NCBI GenBank assembly: GCA_014169315.1
Contig: AP022133.1
Span: 4,464,001 to 4,528,000, forward strand
Direction: 5' to 3'
Length of the DNA stretch: 64,000 nt
Origin: Enterobacter cloacae
Lineage (GTDB): Bacteria > Pseudomonadota > Gammaproteobacteria > Enterobacterales > Enterobacteriaceae
Part shown: one piece after another, positions 35,794 to 45,657 of the stretch
Layout of the letters: each line of letters begins with the position of its first letter
Numbering within the stretch: position 1 is the first letter of the stretch
Made by a program: the position numbers and the translations under genes
The notes under the pieces: generated by a model
Database searches by the model: none
Told to the model about the DNA's origin: nothing
The model's input: only the letters and a program-made list of their open reading frames with translations

Positions 35794-36390
35794 ATGAAAA
35801 GTTCGGTACATTCTCTTTTGCTGTGTTTCGCCATGCTGAGCGCTGGCTTTTCCCTGCATGCTGCCGAAACATCTGCCCCAACGACTGCGCCCTACCTGTT
35901 GGCAGGAGCACCGTCATTTGATCAATCCATCAGCCAGTTTCGCGAAGCCTTTAATCAGGCCAACCCAAAGCTGCCACTGGATGAATTTCGCTCTATTGAT
36001 AGCGCCCGCGATACCCCCACTCTGACTCGTGCTGCCAGCAAGATTAACGAGAATTTATACGCGTCTACTGCGCTGGAGCGCGGGACGCTAAAAATCAAAA
36101 GCATGCAGATAACCTGGTTACCGATTCAGGGGCCGGAGCAAAAAGCCGCGAAGGCGAAAGCACTCGAGTACATGAGCGCGGTTTTGCAGGTCTTTACGCC
36201 CGCGCTAACGAAAGCACAAAGTCAGCAAAAGCTGCAAAAACTCCTGACCGCCGGTAAAAACAAGCGCTACTACACCGATACCGAAGGTGCTATTCGCTAT
36301 GTTGTGGCAGATAACGGCGAAAAGGGACTGACCTTCGCAGTTGAACCGATTAAGCTGGCACTATCAGACTCACTCGGAGGGGCGAATTAA
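35794..36390 (+). CDS. yiiQ: YiiQ, DUF1454 periplasmic protein
   Basis: 198 residues from ATG 35794 (a TTG one codon earlier is less likely). N-terminal signal peptide with hydrophobic LLLCFAMLSAGFSLHA and likely cleavage at about residue 23. The conserved body (LTRAASKINENLYASTALE) identifies it as YiiQ. Function unknown; conserved between fpr and tpiA. Confidence 0.9.
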   Translation: MKSSVHSLLLCFAMLSAGFSLHAAETSAPTTAPYLLAGAPSFDQSISQFREAFNQANPKLPLDEFRSIDSARDTPTLTRAASKINENLYASTALERGTLKIKSMQITWLPIQGPEQKAAKAKALEYMSAVLQVFTPALTKAQSQQKLQKLLTAGKNKRYYTDTEGAIRYVVADNGEKGLTFAVEPIKLALSDSLGGAN

Positions 36391-36501
36391 TGACAAAAAG
36401 CAAAGCCTTTCAGGGGAAAATCTCTATACTGATTCACAGACCATGCTGCCCGTCAGGGTGGCCATATTCCTTAATTCGCTTATTTAGCGTGGAGAATTGA
36501 A

Positions 36502-37269
36502 ATGCGACATCCTTTAGTGATGGGTAACTGGAAACTGAACGGCAGCCGCCACATGGTAAACGAACTGGTTGCGAACCTGCGTAAAGAGCTGGCTGGCGTG
36601 ACGGGCTGTGCGGTTGCCATCGCTCCGCCGGATATGTACCTGGATCTGGCTAAACACGCCGCTGACGGCAGCCACATCGTTCTGGGTGCTCAGAACGTTG
36701 ACGTTAACCTGTCTGGTGCGTTCACCGGTGAAACCTCCGCTGAAATGCTGAAAGATATCGGTGCGAAATACATCATCATCGGCCACTCTGAGCGTCGCAC
36801 CTATCACAAAGAATCCGACGAATTCATCGCGAAGAAATTCGCTGTGCTGAAAGAACAGGGTTTGATCCCGGTTCTGTGCATCGGTGAAACCGAAGCAGAA
36901 AACGAAGCCGGTAAAACGGAAGAAGTTTGTGCACGTCAGATCGACGCCGTGCTGAAAACTCAGGGCGCGGCAGCGTTCGAAGGCGCAGTTATCGCTTACG
37001 AACCAGTCTGGGCTATCGGTACCGGCAAATCAGCAACCCCAGCGCAGGCTCAGGCGGTTCACAAATTCATCCGTGACCACATCGCTAAAGCAGACGCAAA
37101 AGTGGCTGAGCAGGTTATCATCCAGTACGGCGGTTCTGTAAACGCAGCTAACGCTGCTGAGCTGTTCACCCAGCCAGACATCGACGGCGCACTGGTTGGC
37201 GGCGCATCCCTGAAAGCTGACGCTTTCGCGGTGATCGTTAAAGCGGCAGAAGCGGCTAAACAGGCTTAA
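36502..37269 (+). CDS. tpiA: TpiA, triosephosphate isomerase
   Basis: 255 residues. Interconverts dihydroxyacetone phosphate and glyceraldehyde 3-phosphate. Catalytic Lys in GNWKLNG (K11), His in IIGHSERR (about 95) and Glu in [11 protein letters not shown] (about 167). A 111-bp leader separates it from yiiQ. Ends at a REP plus terminator. Confidence 0.98.
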   Translation: MRHPLVMGNWKLNGSRHMVNELVANLRKELAGVTGCAVAIAPPDMYLDLAKHAADGSHIVLGAQNVDVNLSGAFTGETSAEMLKDIGAKYIIIGHSERRTYHKESDEFIAKKFAVLKEQGLIPVLCIGETEAENEAGKTEEVCARQIDAVLKTQGAAAFEGAVIAYEPVWAIGTGKSATPAQAQAVHKFIRDHIAKADAKVAEQVIIQYGGSVNAANAAELFTQPDIDGALVGGASLKADAFAVIVKAAEAAKQA

Positions 37270-37277
37270 TCGCCTTT

Positions 37278-37310
37278 GCGGCGGGTGGCGCTTCGCTAAC
37301 CCGCCCTACA
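37278..37310. repeat. REP element after tpiA
   Basis: GCGGCGGGTGGCGCTTCGCT followed by AACCCGCCCTACAGG: inverted arms GCGGGT/ACCCGC and the CTACAGG end typical of REP/BIME units. It is followed directly by the terminator palindrome. Confidence 0.8.
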
Positions 37311-37319
37311 GGATCGCAG

Positions 37320-37353
37320 GCCCGGTAAGCGTTAGCGCCACCGGGCTTTTTTT
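37320..37353 (+). terminator. tpiA terminator
   Basis: GCCCGGT (37320-37326) pairs with ACCGGGC (37340-37346), then TTTTTTT. Confidence 0.9.
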
Positions 37354-38656
37354 ATAAACGTCCCAGCACGCTAAACCACAGATAATCCAGCGGCAACAGT
37401 ACCAGATACGTTGCGATCGCCAGCGCCAGACAGAGCGACATCCCCGCCCTGGCAGGCACCTTTCCTAACCCCATAGCCACCACAATTGGCGATGCCTGAT
37501 ATGGCAACAGCGGCGTGGAATAACCCAACACCTGAATCATGATCACCGAGAGCAGCGGGAATCCGGTGGCGTCAGAGAAACTCTGTGCCAGTGTGGTATA
37601 CAGCGCCGGAACGCCGTTGGCGGTCATAATAAAGTTGAGCGCCGTGGTGATCCCGGTAAGTGCCAGGAAGCTGGTGAACGGCCTGTCGGCATCCAGCGGC
37701 ATAATATGCAGCAATTCCTCACCTACCGCCGAACCGATGCCGGTTTGCGTCACCACAATCGCCAGCCCAAGAATCCCCGCTACGTAAATGCAGGTGCGCA
37801 TATTCACACCCGCCGCGAACTCTTCGCCCGTGATAAAACCAATGCGTGGCAGCAACACAATGACCGATGCCACCAACCCGGTCCACGCAGGCCCGATACC
37901 GTGCCAGCTCTCCGTCACCCACATCACCAGTACCACCGCCAGCAGCCAGGCGAGACGTTTTTCGTCACGCCCCATCGGTTCAGACGGAGCCAGGTCGTGC
38001 GGGGGTTTTGGGCTGCCGGGGAAAAGCCAGCAGATCAGGCCAATCAAAATCACCCCTTTGAGAATACCGAGTACGGGGGTGTGGAGTAGCAGATAGGACA
38101 CATAGTTGAGATGAATACCGTACGAACCTTCCGCCGCACCACTCATCACCAGGTTGGGTACGTTAGCGGGCAGGATAGTTGCCGAAAGCTGGAAAGTACC
38201 GAACCCGACGGCCAGTGCCAGACCAAACCAGGCGCGCGAGCCGTCAGCGATGCTGGCCCGTTTTGCCATCGCCGCAACGATTGGCATCAGCAGCGCAATA
38301 CGCCCCATGTTCGACGGCATCACAAACGCCAGTGCATAACTCAGCAACACCACGCTTGCCACCATCTGCACCCAGGAATCGGTGAGCTTTGCCGACAGCG
38401 CCCGCGCGGCTCTGTCCGCCAGACCGGTTTTGCGGATCGCCACGCCAAGCACAAAACCGCTAAACACCAGCCAGAATGCGGACGAGGCAAAACCGCCAAA
38501 GATCACCTCCGGTGGGGCGATTTTGGCGGTCATTGCCGCAGCAAAAAACAGCAGTGCGGTGATAAATTCCGGTAACAGAGACGTCGCCCACAGCACGATG
38601 GTGACGCCAACAATCAATGAGGGTAGTAGCAGAGGGTAACTTAACCAGAGCGACAT
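37352..38656 (-). CDS. SLC13/DASS-type anion permease
   Basis: 434 residues, strongly hydrophobic with about 10-12 predicted transmembrane segments and short loops; one hydrophilic cytoplasmic loop (PKPPHDLAPSEPMGRDEK) lies near the middle. Motifs NLVMSGAAEGSYGI and ILPANVPN in the first half and MTANGVPALYTTLAQSF in the second fit the inverted-repeat sodium:anion (SLC13, ArsB/NhaD-like) fold. The substrate cannot be told from sequence; dicarboxylate, sulfate or a sugar acid are possibilities. It is not present between tpiA and cdh in E. coli, so it is an accessory insertion here. Single gene, no attached regulator. Confidence 0.8.
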   Translation of the reverse strand: MSLWLSYPLLLPSLIVGVTIVLWATSLLPEFITALLFFAAAMTAKIAPPEVIFGGFASSAFWLVFSGFVLGVAIRKTGLADRAARALSAKLTDSWVQMVASVVLLSYALAFVMPSNMGRIALLMPIVAAMAKRASIADGSRAWFGLALAVGFGTFQLSATILPANVPNLVMSGAAEGSYGIHLNYVSYLLLHTPVLGILKGVILIGLICWLFPGSPKPPHDLAPSEPMGRDEKRLAWLLAVVLVMWVTESWHGIGPAWTGLVASVIVLLPRIGFITGEEFAAGVNMRTCIYVAGILGLAIVVTQTGIGSAVGEELLHIMPLDADRPFTSFLALTGITTALNFIMTANGVPALYTTLAQSFSDATGFPLLSVIMIQVLGYSTPLLPYQASPIVVAMGLGKVPARAGMSLCLALAIATYLVLLPLDYLWFSVLGRL

Positions 38657-38729
38657 GCCTGTCTCCTGTCGTTTTTTTCAGCAAGTCTACGGTGACAGGC
38701 AGGACGAGTAAACGCTATTTATAGTGGGG

Positions 38730-39473
38730 TCACTTCAGAATATTGCATTGATGATCCTGCAATTCCTCTGCCGAGGCCCGGTTAAGCATCAGCACGTTAC
38801 GCTCGGTCGCCAGCAACACAAATGAGCCGTCCGACTGCTGCGCCATCGCCAGCGCAAAGCGTCCCATGTGATCGCGTGCTTCCGGCAGTTCTTCCGCCAG
38901 CATCATAAACGGGCTGCGTTGCACCAGCTCATTTTCCGTCACCCGACGGGCAAGATACTCATGCCCTTCCAGTCCACCGGGAAGCGGCAGCCACTGGGTG
39001 CTGATTTGCCCCTGGCTGGCATCGAGCTTCGCGCGCACGTCTGGCCGCAGGCAGGAGATGTGAATATGGAAATGGTTCTGCGTGCGCCCGGTTGGGGAAT
39101 TGATGGTCAGTGAAATGGCACTGTCGGGCACGTCAGAACCACGTTTAAGGCGCATAAAACTACGTGACTGCCACGCCAGCCAGAAGAAGTTCGGTGTGTG
39201 GGGCTCGGTCAGGAGTGGGCTTTCTGTGCCGTTGATGCGGTACGTCGGCATCAGCAGATATTGCAGCGGCCCGTTACGGTCTTTGAACACGACATAGCCC
39301 GCGTCAGGTTTCACCTGCGCGCACGGTGCCGGGTTACGATGCTGCAGCTGATTAGGCAAACACTGGTCAAGAACGATATGCCGCAACGCGTTCGGGTTAC
39401 CCGATGTCATCCAGAACCAGCCACCCACGGCAAGTGCGATGGCAACCAGAACCAGTACAATTATTTTTTTCAC
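38730..39473 (-). CDS. cdh: Cdh, CDP-diacylglycerol pyrophosphatase
   Basis: 247 residues from GTG 39473, which follows GGGGA at good spacing; the frame is open 18 codons upstream. N-terminal membrane anchor ([20 protein letters not shown]), then a periplasmic HIT-related hydrolase domain with the NHFHIHISC motif. It hydrolyses CDP-diacylglycerol to phosphatidate and CMP. The conserved cdh-sbp-pfkA order matches E. coli. Confidence 0.93.
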   Translation of the reverse strand: MKKIIVLVLVAIALAVGGWFWMTSGNPNALRHIVLDQCLPNQLQHRNPAPCAQVKPDAGYVVFKDRNGPLQYLLMPTYRINGTESPLLTEPHTPNFFWLAWQSRSFMRLKRGSDVPDSAISLTINSPTGRTQNHFHIHISCLRPDVRAKLDASQGQISTQWLPLPGGLEGHEYLARRVTENELVQRSPFMMLAEELPEARDHMGRFALAMAQQSDGSFVLLATERNVLMLNRASAEELQDHQCNILK

Positions 39474-39528
39474 AACGCGTTCCCCGTATCCATTTGAAGT
39501 GGAAGAGTAACGCAAAATGATGACCAAA

Positions 39529-39560
39529 TAAAAAACCCGGCGGATTTCTCACACCGGGTC
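39529..39560 (-). terminator. sbp terminator
   Basis: ACCCGG (39535-39540) pairs with CCGGGT (39554-39559); on the minus strand it is followed by a T run (AAAAAA on the plus strand). Confidence 0.75.
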
Positions 39561-39584
39561 ACCGTGTCGTTCTTTGCAAAACAC

Positions 39585-40574
39585 CTAGCGCTGGCTGATC
39601 TGGTCGAAAGTTCCGCCGTTGGAGAAGTGTTCTTTCTGCGCTTTTGTCCAGCCACCAAACGTCTCATCAATCGTGAAGAGTTTCAGTTTCGGGAATGCGT
39701 TTTCGTATTTCTTCGCAACCGCCGGATCGCGTGGGCGATAGAAGTTCTTCGCCGCAATGTCCTGGCCTTCTGGCGAGTAGAGATACTTCAGGTACGCTTC
39801 AGCCACCACTTTGGTGTCTTTCTTCTCAACCACTTTGTCGACCACGGAGACGGTCGGCTCGGCGAGAATCGATTCACTCGGGGTGACGATTTCGAATTTG
39901 TCTTTGCCCAGCGCATGAGTCGCCAGCAGGGCTTCGTTTTCCCAGGCAATCAGCACATCACCAATACCGCGTTCAACGAAGGTATTGGTTGCGCCACGCG
40001 CGCCAGAATCCAGTACTTCGACGTTTTTATACAGCGCTTTCACGAACTCCTGAGCCTTCGCCTGGTCACCATTATTGTGGTGCAGGGCGTAACCCCAGGC
40101 CGCCAGGTAGTTCCAGCGTGCACCGCCAGAGCTTTTCGGGTTCGGGGTGATGACAGACACGCCCGGCTTAATCAGGTCGTTCCAGTCATGAATTTGTTTC
40201 GGGTTGCCTTTACGCACCAGGAAAACGATGGTCGAGGTATAGGGTGCGGAGTTGTCCGGCAGACGTTTGATCCAGTTTTTATCAATACGGCCACGCCCGG
40301 CAATCGCGTCCACGTCGTAGGCCAGCGCCAGCGTGACCACGTCGGCCTCAATACCGTTGATAACCGAAGTCGCCTGCTTACCAGAACCGCCGTGTGACTG
40401 GCGAATCACGACGTTATCACCGGTTTCTTGCTTCCAGTGTGCCGCGAAGGCTTTGTTGTACTGCTCATAAAGTTCACGCGTCGGGTCGTACGACACGTTC
40501 AGTAACTGGATATCCTTAGCCAGAAGGCTGGTCGATGCCAGCAATAATGTTAAACCCACGCCCCATTTATTCAT
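39585..40574 (-). CDS. sbp: Sbp, periplasmic sulfate-binding protein
   Basis: 329 residues from ATG 40574, E. coli length. Signal peptide of about 19 residues ([19 protein letters not shown]) before [17 protein letters not shown]. It delivers sulfate to the CysTWA ABC transporter, and is exchangeable with the thiosulfate-binding CysP. Solute-binding motifs [11 protein letters not shown] and [14 protein letters not shown] contact the anion. Monocistronic; expected to be under CysB, though I cannot point to a site. Confidence 0.96.
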   Translation of the reverse strand: MNKWGVGLTLLLASTSLLAKDIQLLNVSYDPTRELYEQYNKAFAAHWKQETGDNVVIRQSHGGSGKQATSVINGIEADVVTLALAYDVDAIAGRGRIDKNWIKRLPDNSAPYTSTIVFLVRKGNPKQIHDWNDLIKPGVSVITPNPKSSGGARWNYLAAWGYALHHNNGDQAKAQEFVKALYKNVEVLDSGARGATNTFVERGIGDVLIAWENEALLATHALGKDKFEIVTPSESILAEPTVSVVDKVVEKKDTKVVAEAYLKYLYSPEGQDIAAKNFYRPRDPAVAKKYENAFPKLKLFTIDETFGGWTKAQKEHFSNGGTFDQISQR

Positions 40575-40675
40575 CGCCCAGCTCTCTTGTGCAGTATTTG
40601 GATGAATGCAGCGTGCCAGAAAGCTAACCAATGATTAAAGAATAAAAAAAGATTGGCTATAACATAGAGGAATAA

Positions 40676-40702
40676 TGGCCCTCTTCAGAGAGAAGAGGGC
40701 CA
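40676..40702 (-). terminator. stem-loop after pfkA
   Basis: Perfect 11-bp arms TGGCCCTCTTC and GAAGAGGGCCA just past the pfkA stop, without a good T run on the minus strand. Confidence 0.6.
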
Positions 40703-40708
40703 GAAGGA

Positions 40709-41671
40709 TCAGTACAGTTTTTTCGCGCAGTCTAACCAGTCACCTTTGAACGGACGCTTCATGTTTTCAATAGCGTCAATGATGTCATGGTGAACCAGTT
40801 TTTCGTTCTGAATACCCACGCAACGGCCGCCGTAACCCTGCAGCAGCAGTTCGATAGCGTACGCACCCATGCGGGACGCCAGAATACGGTCATATGGGCC
40901 TGGAGAACCGCCACGCTGGATGTGACCCAGTACGGTGGCACGGGTTTCGCGTTTGGTTTCGGTTTCGATGTACTTCGCCAGCTCGTCAACATCACAGATA
41001 TGCTCAGTGATTGCCACGATAGCGTGTTTCTTACCTTTCGCGATACCGGCTTTGATTTCGTTAACCAGGTCTTCGCGGCTGAATTCCACTTCCGGTACCA
41101 CCACAAACTCACAGCCACCAGCGATAGCCGCAGCCAGCGTCAGGTCACCACAGTAGCGGCCCATCACTTCCACGATGGAGATACGCTGGTGGGAAGAAGA
41201 GGTGTCACGCAGGCGGTCAATCGCTTCAACGACGGTACCCAGCGCGGTGAAATAACCGATGGTGTAGTCAGTACCTTTGATGTCGTTGTCGATAGTGCCT
41301 GGCAGACCGATGCACGGGAAGCCCATCTCAGTCAGACGTTTTGCACCCATATAGGAGCCGTCACCACCGATAACCACCAGGGCGTCCAGGCCACGTTTTT
41401 TCATGTTCTCGATAGCCACTTCACGGACGTGTTCATCGCGGAATTCCGGGAAGCGTGCAGAGCCGAGGAAGGTACCGCCACGGTTAATCATGTCCGACAC
41501 GCTGTAACGGTCGAGCTGCACCATGCGATCTTCATACAGACCCAGATAACCGTCATAGATACCAAAAACTTCCAGACCTTCCGTCAGCGCTGAACGGACA
41601 ACCCCACGAATTGCCGCGTTCATGCCCGGCGCATCACCGCCGCTTGTCAACACACCGATTTTCTTAATCAT
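40709..41671 (-). CDS. pfkA: PfkA, ATP-dependent 6-phosphofructokinase I
   Basis: 320 residues from ATG 41671; 29 open codons upstream are not conserved. ATP-binding [10 protein letters not shown] at residues 9-18 and the catalytic loop [16 protein letters not shown] with D127. It commits fructose 6-phosphate to glycolysis and is allosterically regulated by ADP and phosphoenolpyruvate. Confidence 0.98.
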   Translation of the reverse strand: MIKKIGVLTSGGDAPGMNAAIRGVVRSALTEGLEVFGIYDGYLGLYEDRMVQLDRYSVSDMINRGGTFLGSARFPEFRDEHVREVAIENMKKRGLDALVVIGGDGSYMGAKRLTEMGFPCIGLPGTIDNDIKGTDYTIGYFTALGTVVEAIDRLRDTSSSHQRISIVEVMGRYCGDLTLAAAIAGGCEFVVVPEVEFSREDLVNEIKAGIAKGKKHAIVAITEHICDVDELAKYIETETKRETRATVLGHIQRGGSPGPYDRILASRMGAYAIELLLQGYGGRCVGIQNEKLVHHDIIDAIENMKRPFKGDWLDCAKKLY

Positions 41672-41845
41672 GACTACCTCTGAACTTAGGAATGCAAAAT
41701 TGAAATCTTTTGCCGGAAGAAACTGTTCGACCAACGAATACTGCAAATAGTATATCAATCACTTCCAGCTGAATTGATTCAGGTCAGACCAAATGGCGGT
41801 AATTTATACACAAAATGCTGGCCTGGCTCACTTTTTTACAACGAA

Positions 41846-42739
41846 TTACGAAAGCCCAACGTACCCGGGTACAACCGAGCAGGGATCCTGGTGAATGATG
41901 ACGTCTGAACCAGGAAAACGCTGCAAAATCGCCTGCTCTACCTGTTCAGCTATGACGTGAGCCTGAACCAGCGGCAGGTTGTCTTCCATTTCAATATGAA
42001 TCTGAATAAAGCGGGTCGGCCCTGACTGCCGCGTACGGAGATCGTGCGCTCCACTGACGCCAGGCCAGCTCGTCACGATTTCAATGATTTCTTGTCGCTC
42101 AGCATCGGGAAGCGCACGGTCGAGAAGCGACTGTACCGCCTCATAACCCATCCGTAAGGCACTATATAAAATATAGATCCCAATCCCTAATGCGAATAAT
42201 GCATCGGCGCGATGCCATCCATACCAGGCAAGACCGAGCGCAATAAGAATAGCGCCATTCATCATAACATCAGACTGATAATGAAGCATATCCGCCCTTA
42301 CAGCCTGGCTTTGCGTTTTACGTACCACCCAACGCTGGAACGTAACAAGAACCAGTGTGCATATAAGTGCAACAACTGTCACCACCACGCCCACGCCAGG
42401 ATCGTTCATCGGCGACGGTGAAACCAGGTGCTGAATACCGGTCAAAAACAGGAATAGCGCCGAACCGGAGATAAACATACTCTGCGCCAGGGCGGCCAGC
42501 GATTCAGCCTTCCCATGCCCGAACGTGTGCTCTTCATCTGCCGGTTGTAGCGAGTAGCGCACCACCAGCAGGTTCGTCAGCGAGGCGGCGATATCCATCA
42601 GCGAGTCCACCAGTGCTGCCAGAATACTGACCGAACCGGTATACCACCAGGCAAAGATTTTAATCAGCAGCAGGCAGGAAGCCATGACGGTCGCCGCAAT
42701 TGCTGCCCGGCTTACCAGCCGTCCATAGGATTGATTCAT
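41846..42739 (-). CDS. fieF: FieF, cation diffusion facilitator (Fe2+/Zn2+ efflux)
   Basis: 297 residues from ATG 42739 (MNQSYGRLV), preceded by AGGAG; E. coli length is 300. Six transmembrane helices and a C-terminal cytoplasmic metal-binding domain. The transport site D45, D49, H153, D157 is intact ([15 protein letters not shown]). It exports divalent metal in exchange for protons. Confidence 0.95.
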   Translation of the reverse strand: MNQSYGRLVSRAAIAATVMASCLLLIKIFAWWYTGSVSILAALVDSLMDIAASLTNLLVVRYSLQPADEEHTFGHGKAESLAALAQSMFISGSALFLFLTGIQHLVSPSPMNDPGVGVVVTVVALICTLVLVTFQRWVVRKTQSQAVRADMLHYQSDVMMNGAILIALGLAWYGWHRADALFALGIGIYILYSALRMGYEAVQSLLDRALPDAERQEIIEIVTSWPGVSGAHDLRTRQSGPTRFIQIHIEMEDNLPLVQAHVIAEQVEQAILQRFPGSDVIIHQDPCSVVPGYVGLS

Positions 42740-42824
42740 AAAAACTCCTGTCATGTCATGCCGCTAGTATAACGGAAGCTTGAGGAGTCAACGGATGAAT
42801 AAACGGTTAACAAGTTTGAAGGGC

Positions 42825-42882
42825 AAAAAAAACCCCCACATCATGTGGGGGAAGACAGGGATGGTGTCTATGGCAAGGAAAA
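42825..42882 (-). ncRNA. cpxQ: CpxQ sRNA from the cpxP 3' UTR
   Basis: 58 nt on the minus strand that match E. coli CpxQ almost base for base. It begins at TTTTCCTTGCC 7 nt after the cpxP stop, runs through CATAGACACCATCCCTGTC, and ends in the hairpin CCCCCACAT-G-ATGTGGGGG with eight T. CpxQ is released from cpxP mRNA by RNase E and represses envelope-protein mRNAs with Hfq. The terminator loop differs slightly from the E. coli one. Confidence 0.92.
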
Positions 42883-42888
42883 CAGGGT

Positions 42889-43395
42889 TTACTGGTTACT
42901 ACGGGTACTGCTATTGCTACTGAAAAACGTCGTTTCTGAGCTTCGCTGCATCCGTGCAACCTTACGCAACTGATCCATTCGTTGCTGATGTTTCTCGTTC
43001 AAAACCGCTTGCTGCTCGGGCGATAGCAGATGGAACATCTGGTTGCGAACCCTGGCCATTTCAACCTGGCGGGCAACCTGTATCTGTGCCATTTTTTCTG
43101 CCTGAGCGCGCACAGCGCTTTCGTCAAAATTATCGGCGGTGACAAGGCGATGCATTGTCTCCATTTCGCTAACATTAACAGGGGGCTGGTCTTGTCTTGC
43201 CCTCTGCATCAGATCTCGCATCTGTTGACGCTGATGTTCGGTTAAACTTATGCCGTCAAACATATGGCTTTGGCTACTGTGCTGCGCTGTCCCCTCTTCG
43301 GGAAGCCCGTTGTCGCTGGTGATAGCTACAGCAGCCTGGCTAAACGCACTGAACGCCAGCGTTGAGGCCATGACGGCAGCGGTAACTTTGCGCAT
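42889..43395 (-). CDS. cpxP: CpxP, periplasmic inhibitor of CpxA
   Basis: 168 residues from ATG 43395 (a GTG one codon earlier is possible). Signal peptide ending near AVA, then the LTXXQ-family body with LTEHQRQQ and a second, slightly altered repeat LSPEQQAV. CpxP binds the CpxA sensor and keeps it off until misfolded proteins titrate it. The 3' UTR encodes CpxQ. Divergent from cpxRA with a CpxR box between them. Confidence 0.95.
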   Translation of the reverse strand: MRKVTAAVMASTLAFSAFSQAAVAITSDNGLPEEGTAQHSSQSHMFDGISLTEHQRQQMRDLMQRARQDQPPVNVSEMETMHRLVTADNFDESAVRAQAEKMAQIQVARQVEMARVRNQMFHLLSPEQQAVLNEKHQQRMDQLRKVARMQRSSETTFFSSNSSTRSNQ

Positions 43396-43475
43396 CACTT
43401 GCTCCCAAAATCTTTCGTGTCGCGATTCAACGAGAGACAGTCTACGATTCAGGCTGCAAACATGCGTCAGGGGGT

Positions 43476-43490
43476 GTAAAACAACGTAAA
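43476..43490. promoter_or_regulatory. CpxR box between cpxP and cpxR
   Basis: GTAAAACAACGTAAA is a perfect match to GTAAA-N5-GTAAA. It lies in the 149-bp divergent region and should drive both strong cpxP induction and cpxRA autoregulation. Confidence 0.93.
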
Positions 43491-43544
43491 GTCATGGATT
43501 AGACAGCCTTGATGTCGTAATTTCTGCCTCGGAGGTATTAAACA

Positions 43545-44243
43545 ATGAATAAAATCCTGTTAGTTGATGATGACCGAGAGCTCACATCCCTTTTAAAGGA
43601 GTTGCTCGACATGGAAGGTTTCAACGTTCTGGTCGCCCATGATGGCGAGCAGGCGCTGAGTCTCCTTGATGACAGCATCGATTTACTTTTGCTCGACGTC
43701 ATGATGCCGAAGAAAAACGGCATTGATACGCTGAAAGAGCTTCGCCAGACACACCAGACCCCTGTCATTATGCTGACCGCGCGCGGCAGTGAACTTGACC
43801 GCGTACTCGGCCTTGAGCTGGGTGCGGATGACTATTTACCTAAACCATTCAATGACCGTGAACTGGTTGCCCGTATTCGCGCTATCCTGCGTCGTTCCCA
43901 CTGGAGCGAACAGCAGCAGAATACCGACAACAGCTCACCAACGCTGGAAGTGGACTCCCTGAGCCTGAACCCGGGTCGCCAGGAAGCAAGCTTCGACGGC
44001 GAGACGCTGGAACTGACCGGCACGGAGTTCACCCTGCTTTATCTGCTGGCGCAGCATCTCGGCCAGGTGGTATCGCGTGAACACTTAAGCCAGGAAGTGC
44101 TGGGTAAACGCCTCACGCCGTTTGACCGTGCCATTGATATGCATATCTCGAACCTGCGCCGTAAGCTGCCGGAGCGTAAAGACGGTCACCCGTGGTTTAA
44201 AACCCTGCGTGGTCGTGGTTATCTGATGGTTTCCGCTTCATGA
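43545..44243 (+). CDS. cpxR: CpxR, OmpR-family response regulator
   Basis: 232 residues. Receiver domain with acidic pocket VDDD and phospho-acceptor D51 (LLLLDVMMPKKNG), then an OmpR-type winged helix. It controls envelope-stress genes. Overlaps cpxA by ATGA. Confidence 0.98.
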   Translation: MNKILLVDDDRELTSLLKELLDMEGFNVLVAHDGEQALSLLDDSIDLLLLDVMMPKKNGIDTLKELRQTHQTPVIMLTARGSELDRVLGLELGADDYLPKPFNDRELVARIRAILRRSHWSEQQQNTDNSSPTLEVDSLSLNPGRQEASFDGETLELTGTEFTLLYLLAQHLGQVVSREHLSQEVLGKRLTPFDRAIDMHISNLRRKLPERKDGHPWFKTLRGRGYLMVSAS

Positions 44244-45613
44244 TAGGAAGTTTAACCGCCCGCATTTTCGCCATCTTCTGGCTGACGCTGGCACTGGTTT
44301 TAATGCTCGTTTTGATGTTGCCAAAACTCGACTCACGCCAGATGACGGAGCTTCTCGACAGCGAGCAACGTCAGGGCGTGATGATCGAGCAGCACGTCGA
44401 AGCCGAGCTGGCAAACGATCCGCCGAACGATTTAATGTGGTGGCGCAGGCTGTTTCGCGCTATCGATAAGTGGGCACCGCCAGGACAGCGCCTGTTGCTG
44501 GTCACCAGCGAAGGTCGCGTCATTGGGGCCGATCGCAATGAAATGCAGATCATCCGCAACTTCATTGGCCAGGCAGATAACGCCGATCACCCGCAGAAAA
44601 AGAAATATGGCCGTGTCGAAATGGTTGGCCCTTTCTCCGTCAGGGATGGGGAAGACAACTACCAGCTCTACCTGATTCGCCCTGCGAGCAATTCCCAGTC
44701 TGATTTCATCAACCTGCTGTTTGACCGTCCGCTCCTGCTGCTGATTGTCACGATGTTGGTCAGTTCACCGCTGCTGTTATGGCTGGCGTGGAGCCTGGCG
44801 AAACCGGCGCGTAAGCTGAAAAACGCGGCTGACGAAGTGGCACAGGGTAACCTGCGCCAGCACCCTGAACTGGAAGCCGGGCCACAGGAATTCCTGGCCG
44901 CCGGAGCCAGCTTCAACCAGATGATCACCGCGCTTGAGCGCATGATGACCGCGCAGCAACGCCTGCTCTCGGATATCTCACACGAACTGCGCACGCCGCT
45001 CACGCGACTGCAGCTTGGTACCGCGCTGCTGCGTCGCCGCAGCGGCGAAAGCAAAGAGCTGGAGCGCATCGAAACGGAAGCGCACCGTCTGGACAGCATG
45101 ATCAACGACCTGCTGGTGATGTCACGCAATCAGCAAAAAAATGCGCTGGTCAGTGAAACGGTGAAAGCCAATCACCTGTGGCATGAAGTGCTGGACAACG
45201 CCGCATTCGAAGCGGAGCAGATGGGCAAATCGTTCACCGTCAACTTCCCGCCAGGGCCGTGGCCGCTGTACGGTAACCCCAACACGCTGGAAAGCGCGCT
45301 GGAGAATATTGTGCGTAACGCCCTGCGCTACTCACATACGAAGATTGAAGTGGCGTTTTCGGTGGATAAAGACGGGATCACCATCACTGTGGATGACGAT
45401 GGTCCAGGCGTGAGCCCGGAAGATCGTGAACAGATTTTCCGGCCGTTCTACCGTACTGACGAAGCACGTGACCGTGAATCTGGCGGTACCGGGCTGGGTC
45501 TGGCGATTGTGGAAACCGCCATGCAGCAACACCGTGGCTGGGTGAAAGCCGATGACAGCCCGCTGGGTGGATTGCGATTAACGCTGTGGCTACCGCTGTA
45601 TAAACGTTCCTGA
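44240..45613 (+). CDS. cpxA: CpxA, envelope stress sensor histidine kinase
   Basis: 457 residues. First transmembrane helix about 7-28, periplasmic sensor about 29-163, second helix about 164-184, HAMP, phospho-acceptor H248 in DISHELRTPLTRL, and HATPase with N, G1 and G2 boxes (ENIVRNALRYS, DDDGPGV, GGTGLGLAI). Kinase and phosphatase for CpxR; inhibited by CpxP. Translationally coupled to cpxR. Confidence 0.98.
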   Translation: MIGSLTARIFAIFWLTLALVLMLVLMLPKLDSRQMTELLDSEQRQGVMIEQHVEAELANDPPNDLMWWRRLFRAIDKWAPPGQRLLLVTSEGRVIGADRNEMQIIRNFIGQADNADHPQKKKYGRVEMVGPFSVRDGEDNYQLYLIRPASNSQSDFINLLFDRPLLLLIVTMLVSSPLLLWLAWSLAKPARKLKNAADEVAQGNLRQHPELEAGPQEFLAAGASFNQMITALERMMTAQQRLLSDISHELRTPLTRLQLGTALLRRRSGESKELERIETEAHRLDSMINDLLVMSRNQQKNALVSETVKANHLWHEVLDNAAFEAEQMGKSFTVNFPPGPWPLYGNPNTLESALENIVRNALRYSHTKIEVAFSVDKDGITITVDDDGPGVSPEDREQIFRPFYRTDEARDRESGGTGLGLAIVETAMQQHRGWVKADDSPLGGLRLTLWLPLYKRS

Positions 45614-45618
45614 TCACA

Positions 45619-45645
45619 CGTCCCCCGATACGGTGTCGGGGGACG
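45619..45645. terminator. hairpin between cpxA and yihN
   Basis: CGTCCCCCGA pairs with TCGGGGGACG around TACGGTG, between two convergent genes. No T run. Confidence 0.6.
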
Positions 45646-45657
45646 CGATTCATGATG

